This document shows positions 1-8,922 of a DNA stretch of 64,000 bases, piece by piece. Numbering within the stretch: position 1 is the first letter of the stretch; the number at the start of each line of letters is the position of its first letter. Under the pieces are notes generated by a model. The model saw nothing but the letters and a program-made list of their open reading frames with translations, had not been told where the DNA came from and did no database searches. Source of the stretch: Gammaproteobacteria bacterium (lineage in GTDB: Bacteria; Pseudomonadota; Gammaproteobacteria; JAABTG01); assembly GCA_034522055.1 (NCBI GenBank), contig JAXHLS010000002.1, forward strand, positions 2,356,001 through 2,420,000, given 5' to 3'. The position numbers and the translations under genes are program-made.

Positions 1-365
1 GCGATGATGTTCGGGTCACCCACCTGCAGAGTGCTGTGGATCCCGGCCTCCGGGTAATGGCGCAGGGTCTGGCCGTGGCTGCCCACGGCGGTGATGGCCC
101 GGGCCGGCACACCGGTGTCGCGCAGAATGGCCTCCGCGGCCGCGGCGAAGGCCTCGCCGAGGGCATGGTCCAGGCCCATCATGCGCCGCAGTTCGTCGGC
201 CCCGCCCGGCTGGCACAGGGCGTGGAGTTCTCGCTGCAAGGCTTCGGGGAGGGGCCATGTCAGGCCGTGGTCGAAACTCACGCCACCATCCCCGGTCATG
301 CTTACCAGGGCGGCATCGATACCGTCCATGCTGGTGCCGGAGATGAGGCCGATGTAGCGGGCCAT
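1..365 (-). CDS. anmK: Anhydro-N-acetylmuramic acid kinase (5' part only)
   Basis: Phosphorylates anhydro-N-acetylmuramic acid during cytoplasmic recycling of cell-wall fragments. Only about the first 121 residues are present; the gene runs off the left edge of the window. The N-terminus reads MARYIGLISGTSMDGIDAAL, which carries the family's SGTSMDGID nucleotide-binding motif. A later GSHGQT segment also fits the ASKHA kinase fold. Start chosen at the ATG immediately before this motif. It lies about 58 bases downstream of the M23 peptidase stop on the same strand, so the two cell-wall genes probably form one operon. Identity is firm; the C-terminal half cannot be seen. Confidence 0.93.
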   Translation of the reverse strand, partial: MARYIGLISGTSMDGIDAALVSMTGDGGVSFDHGLTWPLPEALQRELHALCQPGGADELRRMMGLDHALGEAFAAAAEAILRDTGVPARAITAVGSHGQTLRHYPEAGIHSTLQVGDPNII

Positions 366-422
366 CAGGTCGGGATGGAGGAAGCGCGGCCCGGGGATGC
401 CACGAGCGGCGGAGGGAACGCC

Positions 423-2291
423 CTACTCGCCGTCGTTGAGGGCCAGTCGAGTCCGGCGCAGGCGCTCCAGGTGGGCGAGAAGGGGCGCGGTTTTCTCCTG
501 GAAGTCGGCCATGTGCCGCCGTTCCAGGGGCAGTGCCTTGGGCAGTTCCACCTTGAGGGGGTCCCGATGCACGCCGGCGACCCGGAACTCATAGTGGACA
601 TGGGGCCCGGTGGCGAGCCCGCTGCTGCCCACGTAACCGATGACCTGGCCCTGTCTCACGCGGCTTCCCGCTCCCGTCTTCTTGCCGTATCCCGACATGT
701 GGGCATAGAGCGTGGTGTAGCGTTCGCCGTGCTTGATGACGATGGTCTTGCCATAGCCGCCCTTGGTGCCGCGCAATATCACCTTGCCGTCGCCGGTCGC
801 CAGGATGGGCGTACCCCGCGAGGCCGCATAATCCACCCCCTTGTGGGCCCGGAAACGGTGCAGCACGGGGTGCCAGCGGGCGGTGGTGAAACGCGAACTC
901 ACACGGCCGAAACGCACCGGCATGCGCCGGAACGCCTTACGCATGCTGTGGCCGTCGGGCGAATAGTAGTCGGTCTCACCGGAGGGCTTGGTGAACCGCA
1001 GGGCACTGACGGTGCGGCCGCGGTTGACGAACTCCAGGGCCAGGATGTCGCCGTCCTTGATTTTCTCACCCTGGTCGTCGAAGTGTTCCTCGTAGAGGAC
1101 GGTGAAGCGGTCACCCTCCCGCAGATCCTGGGCGAAGTCGATGTCCCAGCCCAGGATCTCGGCCATCTCCATGATGGTGCGGTCCGCCAGACCGGCGGCG
1201 ATGCCCGCCTCGAACAGGGAACTGCTGATGTTCCCGGAGGCGGCCACACGGCGCGTGGATACCTCCATTTCCTCCACCCGGATGGAGAAACCCCGGGGCT
1301 TCCGCTCGGCTACCAGGGTGGTTATGCGGTCCTGTTGCCACACCAGCCGCTGGAGGCTGTTGGCGTCGTCCACCTCCAGGGTGATCGCCTGTCCGGGCTG
1401 GATCCGCGACAGGCGCTCCCGGTTGCTGCGATCCCTCACCAGGCCGGCCAGTTCCGCCGGCGGTACGCCGAGGCGGCGGAAGATGAGGGCCAGGGAATCC
1501 CCGCGTTTCACCTTGGCGTCCAGGGCCTTAACGGGGGGTTCCTCGTTGGCGGGTGCGTCCATGGCCCGCGCCTGCCCCTGCGGGGTCGTTGCCGCGGGTG
1601 AACGGGTCCCCGGCCTCAGGGCAGCGGCGTCGATCGTGGTGTCGTGGGGCGTTTGCTCTCCTCGGAACTCCTCGAAAGAGAAGCCTTCAGGGGTGCGCGT
1701 GGCCACCAGTGTCGCGTCGGCGGCCTGTCGCCAAGCCAGCCGCTGCAGGCGGTCGTCTCCGGTTATCTGCAAGGACAGTTCCTGTCCGGGCTTCATTCGG
1801 GACAGACGGTCCTTGGCATTCCCTTCCCGTACCAGGGCCACCAACTCGGCGGCCGGTATCTCCAGGCGCCTAAAGATGCGCGCAAGGGAGTCGCCCGGGG
1901 CGACGGTGGCGGTGAGTTCGGTGATGTCGGGTGGGGCCGTGACCGCGTCGACCGAGGCCGTGCCCGTTGCCGCGGATGAAGCCTCCCCATCCGGGTATGC
2001 CGATGCGACGAGGGGTGCGGGGACGGGGGGCGCATCCACGGCGGCCACGATGGTGTTCGCCGTGTGGCGATCGCCGGCCGGCGCAGCGGCGGTCCCGTCG
2101 TACGCCGGTGGGGTGCCGGCGCCACGACTACTCCCGGTGCTGCTCCCGGGATCACCCAGATAACCGAAGGCGCTGAGGCCGAGGGCGATGGTGACGACGC
2201 CTGTCACGATAATAATCCGGTGACCCGTCGAGCCCCTCTTTTTTCTCCCCATGACGTTGTAGTCGTTCTTGACGTATTTATGATAATTCAT
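423..2291 (-). CDS. M23-family murein DD-endopeptidase with two OapA/LysM-like domains
   Basis: Inner-membrane-anchored, periplasmic zinc endopeptidase that should cleave peptide cross-links in murein (MepM-like). It is 622 residues from the ATG at 2291. A single membrane segment lies at about residues 26-46. Two similar OapA/LysM-like domains follow at about 131-208 and 260-338, each beginning with a GDSLA-x-IFRRL motif. The M23 core is near 460-580, with HKGVD (H483, D487), H531 and HVH (H564, H566) as zinc and catalytic residues. An ATG at 2252 is a possible alternative start; neither has a clear ribosome site. It is divergent from tyrS and upstream of anmK, an arrangement common in gammaproteobacteria. 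The duplicated N-terminal domain is less usual. Confidence 0.9.
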   Translation of the reverse strand: MNYHKYVKNDYNVMGRKKRGSTGHRIIIVTGVVTIALGLSAFGYLGDPGSSTGSSRGAGTPPAYDGTAAAPAGDRHTANTIVAAVDAPPVPAPLVASAYPDGEASSAATGTASVDAVTAPPDITELTATVAPGDSLARIFRRLEIPAAELVALVREGNAKDRLSRMKPGQELSLQITGDDRLQRLAWRQAADATLVATRTPEGFSFEEFRGEQTPHDTTIDAAALRPGTRSPAATTPQGQARAMDAPANEEPPVKALDAKVKRGDSLALIFRRLGVPPAELAGLVRDRSNRERLSRIQPGQAITLEVDDANSLQRLVWQQDRITTLVAERKPRGFSIRVEEMEVSTRRVAASGNISSSLFEAGIAAGLADRTIMEMAEILGWDIDFAQDLREGDRFTVLYEEHFDDQGEKIKDGDILALEFVNRGRTVSALRFTKPSGETDYYSPDGHSMRKAFRRMPVRFGRVSSRFTTARWHPVLHRFRAHKGVDYAASRGTPILATGDGKVILRGTKGGYGKTIVIKHGERYTTLYAHMSGYGKKTGAGSRVRQGQVIGYVGSSGLATGPHVHYEFRVAGVHRDPLKVELPKALPLERRHMADFQEKTAPLLAHLERLRRTRLALNDGE

Positions 2292-2433
2292 TGATACAGT
2301 TTGTGTTTTGTTTCGCGAAAGATAGTCGCTTAAAACGCCCCAGTCAATGCGATGACAGGTTTTTTCTAGGGCTGAATCGACCCCTGTGATAGGCTTTCTT
2401 CCCCTGATTTCCTGCGCGTTCCCGACAGCATAC

Positions 2434-3642
2434 ATGACATCCACAAACGAGGACTTGGCACTGATCCGGCGGGGTACGGACGAGGTATTGCCGGAGGCAC
2501 TCCTCGAGACCAAGTTGGCCCGCGGCAAGCCCCTGCGAGTCAAAGCGGGCTTCGATCCCACCGCGCCCGATCTCCACCTGGGACATACGGTGCTGGTCAA
2601 CAAGCTCCGGCAGTTCCAGGACCTCGGTCATGACGTTCTCTTCCTGATCGGTGATTTTACCGGCATGATCGGCGACCCCACCGGTAAGAATGTCACCCGC
2701 CAGCCCCTCACCCGGGACCAGGTCATGGCCAACGCCCGCACCTACGAGGAGCAGATATTCAAGATCCTGGACCCCAAACGCACCACGGTGATGTTCAACT
2801 CCACGTGGATGGGCAAGATGTCGGCGGCGGAACTGGTGCAACTGGCCGCCCAGTACAACGTGGCGCGCATGCTGGAGCGGGACGATTTCAACAAGCGTTA
2901 CCACAGCGGTCAATCCATTGCCGTTCACGAGTTCCTGTACCCCCTGGTGCAGGGCTACGACTCCGTGGTCATGAAGGCCGACGTGGAGTTGGGGGGCACG
3001 GATCAGAAGTTCAATCTGCTCATGGGGCGTCACCTCCAGGAGATCTACGGCCAGGAGCCCCAGGTGGCCATCACCCTGCCCATCCTCGAGGGCCTGGACG
3101 GGGTGCAGAAGATGTCCAAATCCCTGAACAACTACATCGCCATCGCCGAGGACCCACGGGAGATGTTCGGCAAGGTGATGTCGGTCTCGGATGGGCTCAT
3201 GTGGCGGTACTATGAGCTGCTGTCCCTGGACTGCTCCCTGGCGGACATCCAGGCCATGCGGGCCCGCGCGGAGGCGGGGGAGGAGAACCCGCGCACCTAC
3301 AAGGTGCAGCTGGCCATGGAACTCATCAGCCGCTTCCACGATGCCGCCGCGGCCAGGGCCGCCCGCGAGGACTTCGAGCGGCGATTCACCCAGGGCGCGC
3401 TGCCGGAGGACATGGCCGAGGTGACCCTGGAGGCCGGCCCCGATGGCCTGGCGGTGGCCAACCTGTTGAAGGATGCTGGCCTGACCTCCAGCACCTCGGA
3501 CGCCATCCGCATGGTGAAGCAGGGGGCCGTGCGCATCGACGGCGAGCGCCTGGCGGATCCCAAACGACAGGTGGCGGCGGGGACCACGGCGGTGTTCCAG
3601 GTGGGCAAGCGCCGCTTCGCCCGGGTCACCGTGAACGCCTGA
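2434..3642 (+). CDS. tyrS: Tyrosyl-tRNA synthetase
   Basis: Cytoplasmic class I aminoacyl-tRNA synthetase that charges tRNA-Tyr. It is 402 residues from the ATG at 2434, matching the TyrZ-like branch of about 400 residues. The HIGH-type signature is HLGH at residues 48-51, and the KMSKS loop is near residues 226-230. A C-terminal S4 RNA-binding domain follows ([16 protein letters not shown]). An in-frame ATG at 2386 would add 16 residues that do not look like family sequence. Convergent with recQ. The C-terminus ends VTVNA just before an inter-gene hairpin. Confidence 0.97.
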   Translation: MTSTNEDLALIRRGTDEVLPEALLETKLARGKPLRVKAGFDPTAPDLHLGHTVLVNKLRQFQDLGHDVLFLIGDFTGMIGDPTGKNVTRQPLTRDQVMANARTYEEQIFKILDPKRTTVMFNSTWMGKMSAAELVQLAAQYNVARMLERDDFNKRYHSGQSIAVHEFLYPLVQGYDSVVMKADVELGGTDQKFNLLMGRHLQEIYGQEPQVAITLPILEGLDGVQKMSKSLNNYIAIAEDPREMFGKVMSVSDGLMWRYYELLSLDCSLADIQAMRARAEAGEENPRTYKVQLAMELISRFHDAAAARAAREDFERRFTQGALPEDMAEVTLEAGPDGLAVANLLKDAGLTSSTSDAIRMVKQGAVRIDGERLADPKRQVAAGTTAVFQVGKRRFARVTVNA

Positions 3643-3651
3643 ATCGGCTGC

Positions 3652-3674
3652 GGCCGCATGAGTCCCGTGCGGCC
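3652..3674. terminator. Hairpin between convergent tyrS and recQ
   Basis: Seven-base perfect inverted repeat, GGCCGCA at 3652-3658 and TGCGGCC at 3668-3674, with a 9-base loop. It lies in the 57-base gap between two convergent genes, where a shared terminator is expected. There is no U-tract on either strand, so intrinsic termination is only a possibility. Confidence 0.35.
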
Positions 3675-3699
3675 TTGCCGTCGGGTTGCGAGTCCATGG

Positions 3700-5574
3700 T
3701 CACGAGACCCCGTCCGGCTCCGCGGTCCGGCGCTGCGTGGTACTTTCCATGCAGTGGTCGGCGATGACGTCCAGGAAGGCCCTGCCGTAACTCTCCAGCT
3801 TGAACTGGCCGACGCCGCTGATGGCCAGCAATCCCGTCTCGTCGAGGGGTTTGTGGCGCGCCATCTGCATCAGGGTGTTGTCGCCGAAGACGATGTAAGG
3901 GGGCACGTTCTGGCGCTCCGCCAGGGTCTTGCGCACTTCCCGCAGGCGCTCGAACAGGGTCTGGTCATAGGGCCCGACATCGCCTTCGGGACGGGGCCGG
4001 CGTTGCCGCGATGCCGCCTGGGGGCGGGGCTTGGCCAGCTCGATGCGCAGCTCGCCCCGCAGCAGGGGGCGGGCCGCCGGGGTCAGACGCAGGGCGTTGA
4101 AGGCCGCCATGTCCTGGTAGAGATAACCGTGGTGGATCAGTTGCCGCACCATGCCGTTCCATTCCCGCGCATCCCGGTGGCGGCCGATGCCGTAGGTGGA
4201 CAGGCGGTCGTGACCGAATTTGTGCACCCGCTCGTTGTCGGCCCCCCGCAGCACGTCCACCACGTGGCGGGCACCGAAACGCTGGCCCACGCGGTACACG
4301 CAGGACAGCAGTCTGCGGGCATCCTCCGTGGCGTCGACGCGCTCCGGTGGGTCCAGGCAGACGTCGCAGTTGCCGCAGTCCGCGGTGCGGGCCTCGCCGA
4401 AGTAGTTGAGCATCACCCGCCGCCGGCAGGTGTCGGCCTCCGCCAGGGCCACCATGGCATCGAGCTTGCGGCTCTCGATGCGCAGCTGGTCCGGGTTACC
4501 GTTGTTGCCGATGAGGCGCCGGGCCGTGACCACGTCCTGCAGCCCGTACAGCAGTAGGGCCTCGGCCGGCAGGCCGTCCCGCCCGGCACGGCCCGTTTCC
4601 TGGTAGAAACCCTCGATATGCCGCGGCAGGTCGTAGTGCATGACGAAACGCACGTTGGGCTTGTCGATGCCCATGCCGAAGGCCACGGTGGCCACCACCA
4701 CCTCCAGTTGGTCCCGCAGGAAGGCTTCCTGGACGCCGCGCCGGTGCTCCCGGGTTAGCCCGGCGTGATAGGACTCGGCCCGGATCCCGCGGTGTTGCAG
4801 GTGGGCCGTCAGCTCCTCGACGCGTTTGCGGGACAGGGCGTAGATGATGCCGGCCTGGCCGCGGCGTTCCTCGACGAAGGCCGTCATCTGCTCCAGGGGC
4901 CGCGCCTTCTCCCGCACGGTGTAACGGATATTGGGGCGATCGAAGCCGCTGACATGGTGGCCGGCCTGCTCCAGTTGCAGGACACGGACGATGTCGTCCC
5001 GGGTCTGGCCGTCGGCGGTGGCGGTCAGGGCCACCAGGGGGATCTCCGGAAAATGCTGTCGCAGGCTGCCGAGGGCCTGGTATTCGGGCCGGAAATCGTG
5101 GCCCCACTGGGAGACACAGTGGGCCTCGTCGATGGCGAACAGGGCGACGGGCAGGCCGGCCAGCCGATCCAGGAAGCTGCCGTTCAACAGCCGCTCGGGA
5201 CTCACGTAGAGCAGGTCCAGGTCGCCGCCGTGCAGCGCCGCCAGCACCTCTCGCGCATCCTCGGCCTCGAGGCTGGAGTTGAAGAAGGCGGCAGCCACGC
5301 CGTTGGCCGCCAGGGCGTCCACCTGGTCCTTCATGAGGGAGATGAGGGGGGAGACCACGATGGCCACCCCCGGGCGGTGCAGCGCCGGGATCTGGTAGCA
5401 CAGGGACTTGCCGCCCCCCGTGGGCATGAGGACGAAGGCATCGCGGCCGGCGGCCACGTCGCGGCAGATATCGAGTTGCCCGGGCCTGAAGGTCTCGAAG
5501 CCGAAGACATCCCGCAGGATACGGTGGAGGGCGTCGTCTCCGGGAAGGGATGGCTCCGCTGGTTTCATCCGCAT
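3700..5574 (-). CDS. recQ: ATP-dependent DNA helicase RecQ
   Basis: 3'-5' superfamily 2 DNA helicase of the RecF recombination pathway. About 624 residues from the ATG at 5574, normal for bacterial RecQ. Visible motifs: Walker A MPTGGGKS near residue 60, motif II DEAHCVSQWGHDFR, motif VI QETGRAGRDG. The RQC zinc-binding cysteines follow (CRRR, then CGNCDVC). A winged-helix segment comes next, and a C-terminal HRDC domain spans about the last 90 residues (PPYIVFGDNTLMQMA). An ATG two codons later (5568) is an alternative start. The reading frame stays open far upstream, but that part is antisense to proV and is not included. Divergent from the osmoprotectant transporter. Confidence 0.97.
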   Translation of the reverse strand: MRMKPAEPSLPGDDALHRILRDVFGFETFRPGQLDICRDVAAGRDAFVLMPTGGGKSLCYQIPALHRPGVAIVVSPLISLMKDQVDALAANGVAAAFFNSSLEAEDAREVLAALHGGDLDLLYVSPERLLNGSFLDRLAGLPVALFAIDEAHCVSQWGHDFRPEYQALGSLRQHFPEIPLVALTATADGQTRDDIVRVLQLEQAGHHVSGFDRPNIRYTVREKARPLEQMTAFVEERRGQAGIIYALSRKRVEELTAHLQHRGIRAESYHAGLTREHRRGVQEAFLRDQLEVVVATVAFGMGIDKPNVRFVMHYDLPRHIEGFYQETGRAGRDGLPAEALLLYGLQDVVTARRLIGNNGNPDQLRIESRKLDAMVALAEADTCRRRVMLNYFGEARTADCGNCDVCLDPPERVDATEDARRLLSCVYRVGQRFGARHVVDVLRGADNERVHKFGHDRLSTYGIGRHRDAREWNGMVRQLIHHGYLYQDMAAFNALRLTPAARPLLRGELRIELAKPRPQAASRQRRPRPEGDVGPYDQTLFERLREVRKTLAERQNVPPYIVFGDNTLMQMARHKPLDETGLLAISGVGQFKLESYGRAFLDVIADHCMESTTQRRTAEPDGVS

Positions 5575-5731
5575 GATTGTAACGCCTGGCCACGGTGTTG
5601 TCCGAGCGCCTCTGAGATTGCTAAGCCACATGGGAAAAGATAATGTAGATACATAACTATTTGAACTCGAAGCGTTAGCATGAGGCCGATAAACAATAAG
5701 ATCGGGACAATAAAGTCGGGGGAAATCCGGT

Positions 5732-6925
5732 TTGACTGACAAATTGGTCATCGAGGGCCTGTACAAGATCTTCGGGCCCGATCCGGGGCAGGCCCTGACC
5801 TTGCTGGAGCAGGGGTTGTCCAAGGACGAGATATTCGACCAGACCCGCAACACCGTGGGGGTGCAGGATGCCAGCTTCGCCATTCGGGACGGCGAGGTGT
5901 TCGTCGTCATGGGCCTGTCCGGGTCGGGCAAGTCCACCCTGGTGCGGATGCTGAACCGGCTCATCGAGCCCACGGCCGGGCGGGTGCTGGTGGACGGCAC
6001 GGACATCACCCGCATGAGCAAGCAGGAACTCATCGACATGCGGCGCCACCAGATGAGCATGGTGTTCCAGTCCTTTGCCCTCATGCCCCACAAGACGGTG
6101 GCGGAGAACACCGCCTTCGGTCTCGAGGTCGGCGGTATGGCGGCCGGTGATCGGCGCGCACGGGCCCTCAAGGCCCTGGAGACCGTGGGGCTGGCGGCCA
6201 TGGCGGACAGCCGGCCCGATGAGCTCTCGGGCGGCATGAAACAACGGGTGGGTCTCGCCCGGGCGCTGGCCACCGAGGCCCCCATCCTGCTGATGGACGA
6301 GGCCTTCTCGGCCCTCGACCCCCTCATCAGGACGGAGATGCAGGACGAACTGGTGCGCCTGCAGCAGCACGAGGCCCACACCGTGGTGTTCATCTCCCAC
6401 GACCTCGACGAGGCCATCCGCATCGGTGACCGCATCGCCATCATGGAGGGCGGCGCCATCGTGCAGATCGGCACGCCCGAGGAGATCGTCACCAACCCCG
6501 CCAACGAATACGTGCGCTCCTTCTTCTACGGGGTGGACGTCAGCAAGGTGTTCAAGGCCTCGGAGATCGCCGAAAAGCGCGGGCTCATGGTGTTCGAACG
6601 CCCCGGGGTCAACGTGCGGGCGGCCCTGGCCCAGCTCAAGGACCGCAACCGCAACGTGGCCGTGGTGGTGGACGGAGACGGCCGCTACCGCGGCATGGTG
6701 AGCATCAACAGCCTGTCCAAGGCGGTGGACGGCCCCGGCGATACCCGCTGGGACGATGCCTTCCTTAAGGGCATCGAGGCGGCGCCCGATGATATGGACC
6801 TGAGCGAGGTCCTGAGCCTAGTGGCCGCCAGCGAATATCCGGTGCCGGTGGTGGAGAAGGGCGGGCGCTATGTCGGCATCGTCACCAAGACCGTGCTGCT
6901 CCAGACCCTCGACAAGGCGGGCTGA
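5732..6925 (+). CDS. proV: Glycine betaine/proline ABC transporter, ATP-binding subunit
   Basis: ATPase of an osmoprotectant (quaternary amine) importer. 397 residues. Walker A GLSGSGKST is at 61-69, followed by a Q-loop, the signature LSGGMKQR, and Walker B LLMDEAFSALDP. A C-terminal pair of CBS domains (about residues 280-397) is typical of the ProV/OpuAA group and is thought to sense ionic strength. The start is the TTG at 5732, preceded by a GGGGG-A run at a good distance; no ATG lies nearby in frame. First gene of proV-proW-proX, with 3 bases between proV and proW. Confidence 0.95.
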   Translation: MTDKLVIEGLYKIFGPDPGQALTLLEQGLSKDEIFDQTRNTVGVQDASFAIRDGEVFVVMGLSGSGKSTLVRMLNRLIEPTAGRVLVDGTDITRMSKQELIDMRRHQMSMVFQSFALMPHKTVAENTAFGLEVGGMAAGDRRARALKALETVGLAAMADSRPDELSGGMKQRVGLARALATEAPILLMDEAFSALDPLIRTEMQDELVRLQQHEAHTVVFISHDLDEAIRIGDRIAIMEGGAIVQIGTPEEIVTNPANEYVRSFFYGVDVSKVFKASEIAEKRGLMVFERPGVNVRAALAQLKDRNRNVAVVVDGDGRYRGMVSINSLSKAVDGPGDTRWDDAFLKGIEAAPDDMDLSEVLSLVAASEYPVPVVEKGGRYVGIVTKTVLLQTLDKAG

Positions 6926-6928
6926 ACC

Positions 6929-7828
6929 ATGGCGGGCGATTCCTTCATCACGGACTTCGAGATTCCCATCGGTGACTGGGTGGGTGCGGCCGTCGACTGG
7001 ATCCAGTCCAACTTCACGGGCGTGCTGGACGGCTTCTCGGATGCCATCAAGTTCATCATCGACAACTTCGAGGACGGCCTGCTGGGGATCCCACCCGTGC
7101 TGCTGGCCTTGATCATCGTCGCCATTGCCGCCTGGCGGGTGAGCTGGCGTTTCGGCATCTTCGCCTTCATTGCCATGGCCCTGATCTTCGGCATGGGGAT
7201 CTGGGACGAGACCATCTCCACCCTGGCCCTGGTCATCGGTTCCAGTTTCCTGGCGCTGGTCATCGGCATCCCCATCGGCATCGCCATGGCGCGTAAGGAC
7301 ATGGTGGAGGCGGTGGTGAGGCCGGTGCTCGACTTCATGCAGACCATGCCGCCCTTCGTCTACCTCATTCCGGCCGCCATCTTCTTCGGCCTGGGCAAGG
7401 TGCCCGGCGCCATCGCCACCCTGGTGTTCGCGATGCCGCCGGCGGTCCGCCTCACCAACCTCGGCATCCGCCAGGTCAGCGAGGAACACGTGGAGGCGGG
7501 CCGCGCCTTCGGCTGCACGGACCGGCAGTTGCTGTTCAAGGTGCAGTTGCCCCTGGCCATGCCCTCCATCATGGCCGGGGTCAACCAGACCATCATGCTG
7601 GCCCTGTCCATGGTGGTCATCGCCTCCATGATCGGCGCCGGTGGCCTGGGCAACACCGTGCTCACCGGCATTCAGCGCCTCGACGTGGGGCTCGGTTTCG
7701 AGGGCGGGCTTGGTGTGGTGCTGCTCGCCATCCTGCTCGACCGTGTCACCCAGAGCTTCGGCATCAGGAAGGCGACCGGCCCGTCGCGGTTGCGGACACG
7801 CTTTAGACAACTATTGGGGAAAGGCTGA
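6929..7828 (+). CDS. proW: Glycine betaine/proline ABC transporter, permease
   Basis: Inner-membrane permease of the osmoprotectant importer. 299 residues with a hydrophilic amphipathic N-terminus (about residues 1-45), then several hydrophobic segments. The binding-protein-dependent transport signature for coupling to ProV lies in the stretch beginning HVEAGRAFGCTDRQLLFKV. Its length and the N-terminal extension match ProW rather than the shorter OpuAB-type permeases. It begins 3 bases after the proV stop, so the two are probably translationally coupled. The binding protein proX follows after a 119-base gap that contains two small hairpins. Confidence 0.95.
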   Translation: MAGDSFITDFEIPIGDWVGAAVDWIQSNFTGVLDGFSDAIKFIIDNFEDGLLGIPPVLLALIIVAIAAWRVSWRFGIFAFIAMALIFGMGIWDETISTLALVIGSSFLALVIGIPIGIAMARKDMVEAVVRPVLDFMQTMPPFVYLIPAAIFFGLGKVPGAIATLVFAMPPAVRLTNLGIRQVSEEHVEAGRAFGCTDRQLLFKVQLPLAMPSIMAGVNQTIMLALSMVVIASMIGAGGLGNTVLTGIQRLDVGLGFEGGLGVVLLAILLDRVTQSFGIRKATGPSRLRTRFRQLLGKG

Positions 7829-7880
7829 AGGTCCCGGCATACACAAGCCGGACACGCCACCACAGCGACCCGCCTGCGGC

Positions 7881-7919
7881 ACCGGTTGGGCCGGTTTTTC
7901 GGAAGGGGTAATGACCCCT
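7881..7919 (+). promoter_or_regulatory. Two small hairpins between proW and proX
   Basis: First hairpin: ACCGG at 7881-7885 pairs with CCGGT at 7891-7895 and is followed by four more Ts. Second hairpin: AGGGGT at 7904-7909 pairs with ACCCCT at 7914-7919 around a 4-base AATG loop. In binding-protein transporter operons such structures often adjust the relative amount of the periplasmic component. Here they could terminate part of the proVW message or shield the proX 5' end. The function is inferred from position only. Confidence 0.35.
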
Positions 7920-7947
7920 CCAAACTGAGAGCGATAAGGAGGAAATC

Positions 7948-8814
7948 ATGAAGATATCCAAGACATTCCAATGGTTGTCGGCGGCCGTGCTCGCCGTGGG
8001 CATGAGCGCCAATGCGATGGCCGCTCAGGACATCCGCATCGGCTGGACCGCGTGGTCCGATGCGGAATTCGTCACCAAGCTCGCCAAACGCATCCTGGAA
8101 GAGAAGATGGATTACGAGGTGGAGCTGCTGCAGACGGACATTGCCCCCCAGTACCAGGGCCTTGCCACCGGCGGCATCGACATCATGCTCATGTCCTGGC
8201 AGCCGGGCACCCACGCGGACTACGTGACCAAGATGGGGGACAAGATAGTCAACCTCGGCCTGCTCTATACCCACGCCCGTCTCGGCTGGGTGGTGCCCGC
8301 CTATGTCCCCGAGAGCGAGGTGAGTTCCATCGCCGATCTCAAGAAGCCGGCGGTCAGGGACCGGCTGGATGAGACCATTACCGGCATCGACCCCGGTGCC
8401 GGCCTCACCCGCCTGTCCAAGCAGGCCATCGAGGACTACGGCCTCGACTACGAGCTGCAGATCTCCAGCGGCGCCGGCATGACGGCGGCCCTCGATCGGG
8501 CCATCCGCCGCGACGAGTGGATCGTGGTCACCGGCTGGAGCCCCCACTGGATGTTCGGTAAGTACGACCTGCGTTATCTGGAAGACCCCAAGGGTGCGCT
8601 GGGGGCCTTCGAGCGCGTCCATGCCGTGGCCCGCAAGGGTTTCTATCAGGACGACGTCAAGGCCGCCGGTTTCTTCTCCCGCATGCAGCTGCCCATCGAC
8701 GACCTGCAGGCGGCCATGAACGACGCCCAGGAGAGTTCGTACGAGGAGGCCGTTACCCAGTACATGGCGAACAACGAGAAGCGTATCCACTACTGGGTGA
8801 CGGGAGAACTCTGA
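7948..8814 (+). CDS. proX: Glycine betaine-binding periplasmic protein
   Basis: Periplasmic substrate-binding protein (OpuAC fold) that delivers glycine betaine or proline betaine to ProWV. 288 residues. A clear Sec signal peptide has a hydrophobic core at about residues 9-24 and probable cleavage after ANAMA. The mature protein starts QDIRIGWTAWSD. Trp-rich segments such as SWQPGTHADY and TGWSPHWMF fit the aromatic cage that binds quaternary ammonium ligands. Strong ribosome site AAGGAGGAA about 6 bases before the ATG. Third gene of the transporter operon. The exact ligand cannot be told from sequence alone. Confidence 0.93.
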   Translation: MKISKTFQWLSAAVLAVGMSANAMAAQDIRIGWTAWSDAEFVTKLAKRILEEKMDYEVELLQTDIAPQYQGLATGGIDIMLMSWQPGTHADYVTKMGDKIVNLGLLYTHARLGWVVPAYVPESEVSSIADLKKPAVRDRLDETITGIDPGAGLTRLSKQAIEDYGLDYELQISSGAGMTAALDRAIRRDEWIVVTGWSPHWMFGKYDLRYLEDPKGALGAFERVHAVARKGFYQDDVKAAGFFSRMQLPIDDLQAAMNDAQESSYEEAVTQYMANNEKRIHYWVTGEL

Positions 8815-8867
8815 CTGCCGGTGCCTGGTGAATCACAGGCCGGCCGGAAATCGTGACCTCGTGAGGG

Positions 8868-8907
8868 CGCCCCCTGGGCGTGCCACACGGGGCGGGGGGT
8901 GTTTTTT
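8868..8907 (+). terminator. Candidate terminator after proX
   Basis: CGCCCC at 8868-8873 can pair with GGGGCG at 8889-8894. The stretch then continues G-rich into six Ts at 8902-8907. It sits between proX and the porin-like gene, a sensible end for the transporter operon. The loop is long, so the call is tentative. Confidence 0.35.
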
Positions 8908-8922
8908 CGCGGGGACCGAAAA

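Noticed and set aside
36-1601. 521-codon plus-strand frame opposite anmK and the M23 peptidase
   Set aside because: It is antisense to two well-recognised genes, has no family features, and arises from the GC-rich codon bias that keeps the opposite strand open.
5575-6504. Longer N-terminus for RecQ
   Set aside because: The open frame continues opposite proV, but the added 310 residues lack any RecQ-like feature and the proV gene is secure.
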